Shown here in pieces: positions 46,853 through 58,003 of a DNA stretch of 64,000 nt; within the stretch, counting starts at the first letter, position 1, and each line of letters opens with the position of its first letter. A model generated the notes under the pieces. The model saw only the letters and a list, made by a program, of their open reading frames with translations, did no database searches and had not been told where the DNA came from. Origin of the DNA: Triticum aestivum (taxonomy: Eukaryota; Streptophyta; Magnoliopsida; Poales; Poaceae); assembly GCF_018294505.1 (NCBI RefSeq), contig NC_057812.1, positions 59,565,789-59,629,788 of the forward strand, written 5' to 3'. Made by a program: the position numbers and the translations under genes.

Positions 46853-47179
46853 TGATACGTCTCCGTCGTCTCTATAATTTAGTGTTGTTTTATGCCAATA
46901 TTATACAAGTTTTACATACTTCTAGCAACTTTTTATATGATTTATTAGACTAATCTATTGATCCAGTGCCAAGTGCTAGTTCCTGTTTTTTGCATGTTTT
47001 CTGTATCGCAGAGTACCCATATTAAACGAAGTCCAAATGCAATAAAATTTCATGGAGAATTATATTGTAATATATGTGATTTTTGGGAGTTGGAATCACC
47101 GCAAACGGAGGCCCGTGGTGGGCACAACCCACCAGGGCGTGCCTGAGGAGTCAGGCATGCCGTGGTGGGTTGTGCTTAA
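46853..47179 (+). repeat. 3' LTR of element X, truncated
   Basis: Starts TGATACGTCTCCGTCGTCTC and matches 4012 onward. It is cut at 47179, where the minus-strand element begins. Confidence 0.7.
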
Positions 47180-48651
47180 TGACCCACAAGTGTAGGGGAT
47201 CTATCGTAGTCCTTTCGATAAGTAAGAGTGTCGAACCCAATGAGGAGCAGAAGGAAATGATAAGAAGTTTTCAGTAAGGTATTCTCTGCAAGCACTGAAA
47301 TTATCGGTAACAGATAGTTTTTTGATAAGGTAATTTGTAACGAGTAGCAAGTAATAAAAGTAAATAAGGTGCAGCAAGATGGCCCAATCCTTTTTGTAGC
47401 AAACGACAAGTCTGGACAAACTCTTATATGAAGGAAAGTGCTCCCGAGGACACATGGGAATTATTGTCAAGCTAGTTTTCATCATGCTCATATGATTCGT
47501 GTTCGGTACTTTGATAATTTAATATGTGGGTGGACCAGTGCTTGGGTACTGTCCTTACTTGGACAAGCATCCCGCTTATGATTAACCCCTATTGCAAGCA
47601 TCCGCAACTACAACAGAAGTATTAAGGTAAACCTAACCATAGCATGAAACATATGGATCCAGATCAGCCCCTTACGAAGCAATGCATAAACTAGGGTTTA
47701 AGCTTCTGTCACTCTAGCAACCCATCATCTACTTATTACTTCCCAATGCCTCCCTCTAGGCCCAAACAATGGTGAAGTGTCATGTAGTCGACATTCACAT
47801 GACACCATTAGAGGGATGACAACATACATCTCATCAAAATATTGAACAAATACGAAATTCCCATGTCATCAGGAACAAACGTAACTACTCACAAAGAATA
47901 TTCATGTTCATAATCAGAGGGGTATTAATATGAATAATGGATCTGAACATATGATCTTCCACCAAGTAAGCCAACTAGCATCAACTACATGGAGTAATCA
48001 ACACTACTAGCAACCCACAGGTACCAATCTGAGGTTTGGATACAAAGATTGGATACAGGAGAAGAACTAGGGTTTGAGATGAGATGGTGCTGGTGAAGAT
48101 GTTGATGGAGATTGACCCCCTCCCGATGAGAGGATCGTTGGTGATGACAATGGCGATGATTTTCCCCTCCCGGAGGGAAGTTTCCCTAGCAGAACAGCTC
48201 TGCCAGAACCCTAGATTGGTTCCGCCAAGGTTCCGCTTCGTGGCGGCGGAGTTTCATCCCGTGAGCTAGCTTATGATTTTTTCTCGGATGAAAGACTCCA
48301 TATAGCCAAAGATGGACATCGGAGGGCCACCAGGGGGCCCACGAGGCAGGGGGCGGGCCCCCACCCTCATGGCTGGTGGGTGGCCCCCCTCTGGTACTTC
48401 TTGCGCCCAATATTTTTATATATTCTGGAAATACCTTCCGTGAAGTTTCAGGACTTTTGGAGCTGTGCAGAATAGGTCTCTAATATTTGCTCCTTTTCCA
48501 GCCCAGAATCCCAACTGCCGGCATTCTCCCTCTTCATGTAAACCTTGTAAAATAAGAGAGAATAGGCATAAGTATTGTGACATAATGTGTAATAACATCC
48601 CATAATGCAATAAATATCGATATAAAAGCATGATGCTAAATGGACATATCA
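47180..48651 (-). repeat. 3' LTR of the minus-strand element
   Basis: 1,472 bp bounded by TG...CA, next to a polypurine tract. The GC-rich block near 48290-48400 (ccaccagggggcccacgagg) is the leader-type segment common in these LTRs. Confidence 0.65.
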
Positions 48652-48780
48652 ACTCCCCCAAGTTTATACCTTGCTTGTCCTCAAGCGAAAGCCGAAATCG
48701 AAAAATATGTCCACATGTTTAGAGATAGAGGTGTCGATAAAAATAAAATACGGACATGAGGGCATCATGATCATTCTTAG

Positions 48781-48795
48781 AACAACAACAACAAC

Positions 48796-48843
<48 letters not shown>
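48781..48843. repeat. Compound microsatellite (AAC)n(AC)n(AT)n
   Basis: Three adjoining simple repeats in the interior of the minus-strand element. Confidence 0.95.
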
Positions 48844-48844
<1 letters not shown>

Positions 48845-50433
48845 GATCTCTTATGCTAAAGTAACAATTCAATGACAATTTCAAGTATGAATCATAAACT
48901 TCATTGAAAACTAACAAACTCTAATCTCAGGCGTTGAGGCAATTGCAATATATCATAACATAGGAAAGAGTCAATATAAGAGCTTTTCAGCAAGTGCACA
49001 TACTCAACTATCATTTAGTCTTTCACAATTGCTAACACTCACGCAATATTTATGGGTATGGAGTTTTAATCGGACACAGAGAAAGATAGGGGCTTATAGT
49101 TTTGCCTCCCAACGTTTTACCTCAAGGGTAATGTCAACAATAATAGCTCATGCAGACTCACATCTAATTAGCTATATGTATCTAGATCTTTCGAATACAT
49201 TGTGCTTGCCAAAGGATAAAATGTAAAAAAGGAAAGGTGAATATCACCATGACTCTTTGCATGAAGTATAAGATAAGAATAAAATATAGGCCCTTCGCAG
49301 AGGGAAGCAGAGGTTGTCATGCGCTTTTATGGTTGGATGCACGAAATCTTAATGCAAAAGAATGTCACTTTATATTGCCACTTGTGATATGGACCTTTAT
49401 TATGCAATCCTTCGCTTTTATTTCTTCCATATCACAAGATCGTATAAAGCTTATTTTCTCCACATTAATAAGTCATACATATTTAGAGAGCAATTTTTAT
49501 TGCATGCACCGATGACAACTTACTTGAAGGATCTTACTCAATCCATAGGTAGGTATGGTGGACTCTCATGGCAAAACTGGGTTTAGGGATATTTGGAAGC
49601 ACAAGTAGTATTTCTACTTGGTGCAAAGAACTTGGCTAACATGAGAGGGAAAGGCAAGCTCAACATGTTGGATGATCCATGACAATATAATTTATCTCAG
49701 ATGTAAGAAAACATAACCCATTACGTTGTCTTCCTTGTCCAACATCAACTCTTTAGAATATCATACTTTAATGAGTGCTCACAATCATAAAAGACGTCCA
49801 AGATAGTATATTTATATGTGAAGACCTCTCTTTCTTTATTACTTCCTATTAATTGCAACGATGACCAAAACTATGTTTGTCAACTCTCAACAACTTTTAT
49901 TCATCATACTCTTTATATGTGAGCTCATTACTCTCCATAAGATCCATATGATCTTTTTATTTCTTTTTATATCTTCTCTTTTATTTTATTCCCTCAAGAT
50001 CATAGCAAAATAATCAAGCCCTTGACTCAACACTAATCTTTATTATATATAGCTCACGGACTCAATTACATAGGAAGATCATAAAGCAAAACTCGCAACT
50101 AGATCATACTAAAACTTTATTCTACTAGATCAAGATATTATCACCAGGATCGAACTAAGAAAAACAGTAAAGATAAAAGTGATGGTGATACGATAACAAG
50201 GCACTCCCCCAAGCTTGGCCGTTGCCAAGGGGAGTGCCCATACCCGTGTGATTATGTCTCCTTCTTCGGGGGTGGTGATGTGCTATTCTTGGCGATGATG
50301 CCCCTCAGGATACAATTCTCTTCCTCGAGCTTATTGACTTGCTACTTGACGTTCATTATTTCCTTACGGAGCTTGCAAGTGACGGGTAAAGCTCCTTTCA
50401 CCCAAGGATGTTGCATAGCTGCGGGACAACAAG
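48844..50433 (-). other. Interior of the minus-strand element
   Basis: AT-rich non-coding DNA with many short chance ORFs. Only the last ~150 bp (minus strand) look coding, as the Gag-like C-terminus noted above. Confidence 0.5.
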
Positions 50434-50500
50434 TGATACGTCTCCAACGTATCTATAATTTTTTATTGTTCCATGTTATATTATATTCTATCTTGGACAT
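50434..50500 (+). repeat. 67-bp scrap of a TGATACGTCTCC-type LTR
   Basis: Begins TGATACGTCTCCAACGTATC and is interrupted after cttggacat by the Fatima-type element. The final gacat (50496-50500) would be the left TSD of that insertion. Confidence 0.75.
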
Positions 50501-50973
50501 TGAGGGAGTCCTGGATTAGCGGGTCTCCGGACAGCCGGACTATATCCTTTGGCCGGACTATTGGATTATGAAGATACGAGATTGAAGACTTCGTCCCATG
50601 TCCGGATGGGACTCTACTTGGCGTGGAAGGCAAGCTAGGCAATATGGATATGTATATCTCCTCCTTTGTAACCGACCTTGTGTAACCCTAGCCCCCTCCG
50701 GTGTCTATATAAACTGGAGGGTTCTAGTCCATAGGACAACATACAATCATACCATAGGCTAGCTTTTAGGGTTTAGCCTCTCTGATCTCGTGGTAGATCT
50801 ACTCTTGTGCTACTCATATTATCAAGAATAATCAAGCAGGGCATAGGGTTTTACCTCCATCAAGAGGGCCCGTACCTGGGTAAAACATCGTGTCCCCTGC
50901 CTCCTGTTACCATCCGCCTTAGACGCACAGTTCGGGACGCCCTACCCGAGATCCGCCGGTTTTGACACCGACA
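50501..50973 (+). repeat. 5' LTR of the Fatima-type element
   Basis: 473 bp, TGAGGGAGTCC to TTGACACCGACA, with TATATAAA at 50706-50713. It is followed directly by ttggtgctttcattgagag, the primer-side sequence. Confidence 0.8.
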
Positions 50974-51188
50974 TTGGTGCTTTCATTGAGAGTTCCTCTG
51001 TGTCGTCACCGTTAGGCTTGATGGCTCCTTCGATCATCGATAGCGATGCAGTCCAAGGTGAGACTTTTCTCCCCGGATAGATCTTTGTATTCGGCGGCGT
51101 CGCACTATGGGCCAACTCGCTTGGCCATCCGGCGCAGATCGAGAGTTACGCCCCTGGCCACCAGGTCAGGTTTGGAAGCTTAAACTAC

Positions 51189-54053
51189 ATGGCCGACATC
51201 CACGGAGACTCGATCTTCGACGGATTCGAGCCCGTGCCGAGTGCGCCGCACGGTCATGATGAGCATGATTTAGCTCTGCCATCGGACAGTGTTCAGGAGA
51301 CCGCACCGACAACCGCTCCAACCCTCAATTCAGAGCCAATTGCGCCATCCACGGATGGGTGGATAGACCCTGCCACGGAGGCCGTATTCTCCGCGGCGAT
51401 CGAGCCGAATATATACCTTACCCTTCATGGGAGCCGTGACGCCGAACTACCAGATTCTTCCCCGGCCACGGACTCCGAACTGCCTGCGCCCATGCCTATC
51501 GAATCCGATTGGGTGCCGATCATGGAGTTCACCTCCGCGCATATCTTTCAGCACTCGCCTTTCCGCGACATACTGAACTCATTAAGGTCTCTCTCCCTGT
51601 CAGGAGAATCCGGGCCGAACTATGTTTGGCAGGATTGGGATGCAGATGACGAAGAAATTCGCTGCCCACCCACCACCCACTTAGTAGCCACTGTCGATGA
51701 TTTGAAAGACATGCTCGACTTCGACTCCGAAGACATCGACGGTATGGACGACGATGCAGGAGACGAACAGGAACCACTGCCCACAGGGCACTAGACGCCC
51801 ACTTCATCATATGATGTATACATGGTGGACACACCCAAAGAAAATGATGACGAGGTACGGAAGGACGCAGTGAAGGGTTGCTCCCTTGAGAAGTAGTCAA
51901 AGTGGCGGCGTAAGCGTTGCTCCAAATCCCGCCTTGGTAGAAACAACAATCATATAGACCTAGCGATAGAGCAGGATGAACCATCGCCCGACCAGGGCAA
52001 AACGGAGAATCAAACCAAACAACCCGACCCCGTCAAAGATAACAGTCTGGACGACATCACACCGGACAGACACCCGGAACAACAGAATGCCCATCAAAGG
52101 CTGGTGGCCACTGCAAGGAGTCTGAAAAAGCAGAAGCAAAGGCTCAGGGCTACACAAGACACACTCAGAATCAGATGGAGTGAAGTACTCAACACTGCAG
52201 CGAAGTACGGCGGTAATCGCCACACCAAGAGCAACCCAAAGCGAAAGCTGCTACCTGAATTCGATGAGGAGGCCTTAGATCACCCGCAATCAAAAAACAA
52301 AATGTCCATCCAGTCGGATAGACGACCTCGTGGCCAACATAGAACGGCAAACGACGCCGCACATAAGCCGGTACGCGATCCATGTGAGGACCCATCTCAA
52401 AAGTATGGAGCAACCAGGTCCATCTACGGGCCACGCAAGCGCGCTCCAGCACGCAATGCAACAAAACAAACATCCCAATACCACGGTACTCCCAAATACA
52501 GGGGTGCCGCACACCCCCTATGTTTCACAGATGAAGTGCTGGACCATGAATTTCCAGAGGGATTCAAATCCGTAAACATAGAGGCGTACGATGGAACGAC
52601 AGACCCTGGGGTCTGGATTGAGGACTACATCCTCCATATCCATATGGCTCGAGGAGACAATCTCTGCGCCATCAAGTACTTACCCCTCAAGCTCAAAGGG
52701 CCAGCTTGGCACTGGCTTAAAAGCCTCCCCGAAAACTCCATTGGAAGCTGGGAAGAGCTCGAAGACGCTTTTCGGACAAATTTTCAAGGGACCTATGTCC
52801 GACCTCCGGATGCAGACGATTTAATTCCTATAACTCAACAGCCCAAAGAGTCAGCCCGGAAGCTTTGGAACAGGTTTCTCACTAAAAAGAACCAAATAGT
52901 CGATTGTCCGGACGCCGAAGCCTTAGCAGCTTTCAAGGACAGCGTTCGAGATGAATGGCTTGCCAGACACCTCGACCAAGAAAAGTCGAGAACAATGGCA
53001 GCATTAACAAGCCTCATGACCCGCTTTTGCGCGGGCGAGGATAGCCGGTTAGCCCGATGCAGCACCAGCGACCCAAGTACATCCGAAGTCAGGGACGAAA
53101 ACGGGAAACCACGGCGCAGCAAAAACAAGCGCCGGAATAAAGAAGACAACCCGAAGGGCACGGCGGTAAACGCCGGATTCCGAAGCTCTCGGCCAGATCA
53201 GCAAAAGCTGCCCTCCAAAGGCAACAAAGACGAACTGTCCAGCCTAAACAAGATTCTGGATAAAATATGTCAGATCCACAACACCCCCGATAAACCTGCA
53301 AACCATACCCATAGAGAATGTTGGGTCTTCAAGCAGTCCGGCAAGCTCAACGCTGAACACAAGGGGCAGGATACACCAAGCGAAGACGAGGATGAGCCTC
53401 GCAAGCAAAACACTGGGGAACAGAAGAAATTCCCACCAGAACTCAAAACAGTAAACGTGTTACACGTGACAAAGGGGAGAAACAAAGCGGCACTCCTAGA
53501 GACACATGCCCCAGGACCTATCACCGCGGAGTTCTGCCACTGGTTGTCCCAACCGATCACCTTTGACCATCGGGATTACTCGGCAAGTATCCGGCGTGCA
53601 GGATGGGGTGCCTTGGTGTTAGACCCGATAATTGACGGATACCACTTCACACGAGTCCTGATGGACGGCGGCAGTAGTTTAAACCTGATATATCATGACA
53701 CAGTCCGCAAAATGGGGATAGACCCAACAAAAATTAGCCACAACAATACTACCTTTAAAGGAGTAACGCCAGGCCTAGAGGCCCATTGCACGGGCTCCCT
53801 GCTACTAGAGGTTATATTCGGCTTCCCCGATAACTTCCGCAGCGAAAATTTAACCTTCCACATCGCTCCGTTCCAAAGTGGCTATCAAGCACTACTAGAA
53901 CGCGAAGCTTTCGCTCGCTTTAACGCAATACCGCATTACGCTTCCCTCATGCTTAAGATGCCTGGTCGACGTGGCATCATTACAGTAAATGGAAATATTG
54001 AGCGCTCCTTGCGCGCGGAAGACCGTGCGGCTGCCTTGGCAACCGCACACTAA
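51189..54053 (+). pseudogene. Fatima-type Gag with C-terminal protease-like domain, two in-frame stops
   Basis: One reading frame of about 955 codons from ATG 51189 to TAA 54051-54053, interrupted only by TAG at 51792-51794 and TAG at 51894-51896. The N-terminal ~200 residues are acidic. A basic linker follows. The retrotransposon Gag core lies at about 52570-53050 (YDGTTDPGVWIEDYILHIHM, LPLKLKGPAWHWLKSL, ESARKLWNRFLTKKN). An aspartic-protease-like domain holds VLMDGGSSLNLIY (about 53655-53693). The frame stops right after that domain, with no RT. The 650-codon part from 52104 is free of lesions, so relatively recent decay or selection on the Gag part is possible. Confidence 0.8.
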
Positions 54054-55237
54054 ACGGCCTCACCAACTAAAGCATCTGAGAGGTCGTTAAGACCATGGAC
54101 ACGGTTGGACGAGTCTGGTACAGCTATATGTAATTAATACAGGTTTGATTTCTATACCCCTATTACAATACAAGGGGCTCAACGCGCGTGCACAAGTGGC
54201 AATCAGGCTCAACTTTACTCATTTTGAACTATATATTGTTTATTTAGTATAACTTACCTTTTGCACGGCAACTTTTCAATTAAGTTCCTCTCTTTTTCAG
54301 ATGACCATCGTGCTACACCCGTCCAGAATACGGCACAACGGAGACACAGGCGCAGACGTGCAGCAGGGACCCGTTCCAAGGATTCTTTTTAGATTAAGAC
54401 CCTGCGTAAACCTTTTTTACTGTCTCTTGTTGATACACATCCATCGGATTCTCAGTACAATTGAGAAGGATGCTGACGTATTAGCATGTGGCCACATTAG
54501 AATACTACACGTACTTGGACACCAGGGGCTTATTACAAAGGGCACTGTTTAGGCCCGGTTTACATCATAAAGACCGAATACCTTAGGGAGTGTTTGGCGT
54601 CGCGAGTTTGGCCTTCTATGCATCAGCTCCGAATCATGTCTTTGGTCAAATGTTGGGTTTGCCCAACTCCTGTGTTTTGCTGCCTTATGTTCCGCTCTAT
54701 TAGCTAAGGCGGCACCAAGAGAACTACTGCGATTGTGCCCTGGTTCATCCGGACGAGAACCTCAGTAGAGAAAGCCGAAAACTGACTGTAATGATATATC
54801 ATGAGACTGGTCAACCACTCGATGACCTAGCGGAATCTTCGGGATCCCTCCGCTTTAACGATGGGCCACTTCCCGGCCAGGCATGTACGCACCCCGAATT
54901 CGGATGAGTGCGGAGCCACCAGGGGCTATATAGTAGCCCCACTGTCAAACTCCTCTGGCTAAGTGAAAGTGTTAAAGCATTATAGTCCGGTTGCCTAGTT
55001 CGCTATGCTATCACCTCCTTAACGGACCAAGACATTGAATCAAGTGTGAACATGCGTCTTCTGCGAACACCCCCGCATTATATGCGTGGGGGCTGAAGCC
55101 GACGACTGCAATCTTTCAGGTTGTATACATATATACATAAACGGCCGCACATGAGGCATCATAGCACTTTTGGGCAAAAGTATAAATACAGCCTTGATAA
55201 ATTCAATAAAACATTGTTTTTACAATGGGAATACATG
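54054..55237 (+). other. Non-coding spacer of the Fatima-type element
   Basis: Lies between the gag stop and the 3' end of the antisense gene, where pol would be in an autonomous element. No pol domain was found in any frame. The sequence is rich in short chance ORFs only. Confidence 0.6.
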
Positions 55238-56974
55238 TCACTCAAACAGAATATTCTTCAAGCACTGAGCCTCTATTGAACGAGCGCCTTCAAGAACTTC
55301 TTCAAAGTAGTGCTTGGCAGCCACTCGACCTTTGGCTGAACCCTGTGCCGCAACAGTGGTGGTATCCATCTCCGCCCAGTATGTTTTGACACGGGCAAGG
55401 GCCATCCGCGAGCCTTCTATGCACGCCGAACCCTTCACAGCATCGATGCGTGGCACATCGCCAAGGAACTGCTGCACTAAGCTAAATTAGCTATTCGACC
55501 TTGACCCTCCTGGCCACAAATGATCCACAACAGACCTCATGGCCAGTCCGGATAATCTATGGAGCTCGGCCCAACCGGTCAATCGCTCATTCAGCAGCAA
55601 CGGACGGACTGGATCGTGAAACTGTGACCAAAACAGCTTCTCCACTTCGGGACCTTTCTGATTCTTGAAGTACTCGGCGGCATAAGCAGCGCTGGCAGCC
55701 AAGTCCATGTACGCGTCCGCAGAACTCCATAGCCGGTCCAGAGGAGCATACTTCGGATCTCCGAACTTAGTCCGCAACAGGAAAGGCTTCCCAGACACGA
55801 TATCTGCAGCCCGATTCAGCTCCTCCTTCGTCGCTCTAATTTTGGAGCGGGCTTCCTTGGCAGCCACCCGGGCCTTCTCCAGGTCCGTCACTTTCGCCCG
55901 GTTTTCCTCTTCAAGAAACCGGTAACGGTCAGCAGCATCTTTTAACTCCACGGCCATCTTGGCAATTTTTTCTTTGCTCTCGCAATGTGCGGCCTGTTCG
56001 GCCCTTAACTCTTCGGCCGCCTGTAAAGCGGCCGCATTGCTACTCCTGGCTTGCTCCTTGGCTCGGGCAAGCTCCGCCCGAAGGGTCTCCACGGTGGCCG
56101 CCCCATCTGTAGTCACAACATATTAAAGATAATGGCATCATGCTACTCTTATTATGTGACGATCACCAGAAAGGCCACTCACCCTGTGCCTCGTCAAGCC
56201 GCTTGTTGACAAGCACGATGTCGGCATCTGCCGCATCCAGCTGCCCCTTTAGTTCGGCATACCCATCAGTCCGGGTAGCCACCAGAGCTTCCACCACCTG
56301 CACATAAAGGCAGTCTGGTTATTACCTGGGACTATGATCCTTTGTTTGCCGCCGTTTTCAACGATAACCAGAGTCTCAGGGGTTACTATCTACACAGGGC
56401 ACATCTAAAAATGTGCGGTACTTTCAAAAATGTACATCATTTCACGTACCTTAAAACCCGTCAGTAGACTCATAGAGGCTTCATGCAGCCCACTTTCGGC
56501 GGACGAAATCCTTTCAATCACCGTACCCATCAATGTGCGGTGCTCTTCTGAGATAGCCGCTTTCTCCAGCAGATCCCTCCGTACATCCGACCGCGCACCA
56601 GACGGTGCCGGACACTTTCGATTGCTCTCTTCGAGACCGGATACTGAGGACTTCGGGTGGCCATAGGATTACCTTCTGGCCTTGCCGGATCAGGAGAAGC
56701 CCTCCGCGAAGACACCTCAGGGTCGCCCGCTTCGTAAGGCATTGTGGCAGGGGGAGGCGTTTCGCTCTCCATCATCTCCGGAAGAAGATCCCCCGAAGAC
56801 GAGCTCAGCTGAGAAGGGATAAGATCCGAACTGCAAGATAAATACTTCGGTTATTTTCCTCAAAAGTAAGGTAGGATATCTTCACTATGAAGTACCTTTT
56901 GATTACTTACAGCTCGTTAGAGGGCTGATCCCCGCGCGGACATTGTGCGGCAAGAACACCCTCCAGTGGCAGAT
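55238..56974 (-). pseudogene. Antisense spliced coiled-coil gene of the Fatima-type element
   Basis: On the minus strand four exon-like blocks are joined by consensus splice sites: 56974-56912 (acceptor cttgtgcag, donor gtaagt), 56830-56450 (acceptor tcttgcag, donor gtacgt), 56297-56183 (acceptor tgtgcag, donor gtgagt) and 56106-55238 (acceptor gactacag). The last exon encodes a long coiled coil (ETLRAELARAKEQARSSNAA..., heptad-rich to about residue 110) followed by a globular tail with DRLWSSADAYMDLAASAAYA and GWAELHRLSG. Lesions: an in-frame TAG at 55487-55489 and a frame problem in the 56830-56450 exon near 56650. Large wheat Gypsy elements often carry such an antisense gene, whose N-terminal half is annotated as 'putative gypsy type transposon' (PF04195); that half is missing here. 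Function unknown. Confidence 0.6.
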
Positions 56975-57119
56975 CCTGCACAAGACCCAAATAACTCTGC
57001 ATTCTTCGACCCCTTACCCCCCTACTTTGCGATGCACACCAGGACCATGCCGCCCCACTTGTTAAATCTTTTGATAAGGTCTAGTAGATGGCGTGGCAAA
57101 TATGGAAAGTTTTTAAAGG

Positions 57120-58000
57120 AAAAAGGAAAATAATCCTCAGAGCACATGTGCATTTCAACAAAGGACAGAACGACAATCCATCTTGTGCCTGAAGCAGAGA
57201 CCAGTACCTCCACTACCACACCGTAGAATAAGGGTTTGCGCAAACGACAAAAAATGTTTCAGGGAATGTTGGTCCGGGTTGAAAGTACTTCTAAATAGAG
57301 CAGTCGCGCGCCAGCGACCCTATATCAGTTTAGAACTCTCTTCCCTTTGGTCATACATTTGAAGTTTAGGATATGCTCCACCGCCATCTCCAATTCCTCC
57401 TGGATGTTGATCATCATCATCAACTCCGTATCTTTGTCTTCCGATTTCGATGAATCGATGAACTCTTTTTGCATGAGTTCATCAAGCTCCTATTCTTTAC
57501 ACTCCTCATCTGACGAATCAATCGTTTTGCAAGAATCCCAAACAAAACTGACCAGACATTATTGAACACATAGAGGGCAAGGTGTATGACGGGAGGAGTG
57601 GGATGTACTGCGGCAACGAGAATGGCGGGGAGGAGATTTGTGGTGGTGTTGCCGGCGTTATGGGTTCAGGATGGTGGGTAAGCTAGGGTGACGATGAAGC
57701 TAGGGAAGGGCCTTCACAGACGAGGGAGAAAAGAGGAGAGCAAAAGGGCAAGACCGGCTAGGTCGAGGTGGTTTGATGAAATTTGGGGTGCTTCGTGTCT
57801 GTCGGATCTGACGTGGCGGACACGTCCGAGCCTCCCCATACCCGTCCTAGATATGATTGGATATGAGCGGTGCCGGTTGATCCGGACGTATATGACCAAT
57901 ATGAGGGAGCCTGCTGGCTTTCTATTTCTTGAGCGGTCAATGACTGAATCGTCCGTCCGGACATACAAAGCCGATATAAAGGGTCCGGTTGTAGATGCTC
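57120..58000 (-). mobile_element. PIF/Harbinger transposon relic with transposase N-terminus
   Basis: The 5' end on the minus strand is gagcatctacaaccggaccc (57981-58000), followed outward by taa (58001-58003), a fitting target site. From about 57560 down to about 57120 the minus strand encodes a decayed N-terminal Harbinger transposase: DSSDEECKE, MMMINIQEELEMAVEHILNF, RVAGARLLYLE, RKPLFYGVV and, after a frame change, AQDGLSFCPLLKCTCALR. Stops follow CKE, RVLN and NIP. The catalytic DDE part is absent. The match is to the N-terminal region that precedes the nuclease domain in wheat Harbinger proteins (recalled). Confidence 0.6.
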
Positions 58001-58003
58001 TAA

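Larger units (their letters stand above)
47180..50433 (-). mobile_element. Minus-strand LTR retrotransposon, 3' part
   Basis: On the minus strand the order is the end of a Gag-like coiled-coil reading frame (KLEEENCILRGIIAKN near 50290-50345), non-coding DNA, a polypurine tract (aacttgggggagt, 48652-48664) and an LTR at 48651-47180 that begins TGATATGTCC and ends CTTGTGGGTCA. The 5' part is missing; at 50434 another LTR scrap begins. Family not assigned. Confidence 0.65.
50501..57060 (+). mobile_element. Fatima-type Ty3/Gypsy element, non-autonomous and 3' truncated
   Basis: 5' LTR, primer region, a long gag frame ending in a protease-like part, about 1.2 kb of non-coding DNA, and an antisense spliced gene. 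RT, RNase H and integrase are absent, and there is no 3' LTR. The LTR start TGAGGGAGTCCTGGATTA is what I recall for Fatima, a family rich in the wheat B genome with described non-autonomous forms. The right end is approximate: sequence with Harbinger transposase similarity starts by about 57120. Confidence 0.7.

Noticed and set aside
51960..53560. Minus-strand ORFs opposite the Fatima-type gag
   Set aside because: They are shadows of the strong plus-strand gag frame; the residue usage (Cys/Trp/Leu-rich) is that of antisense reading.
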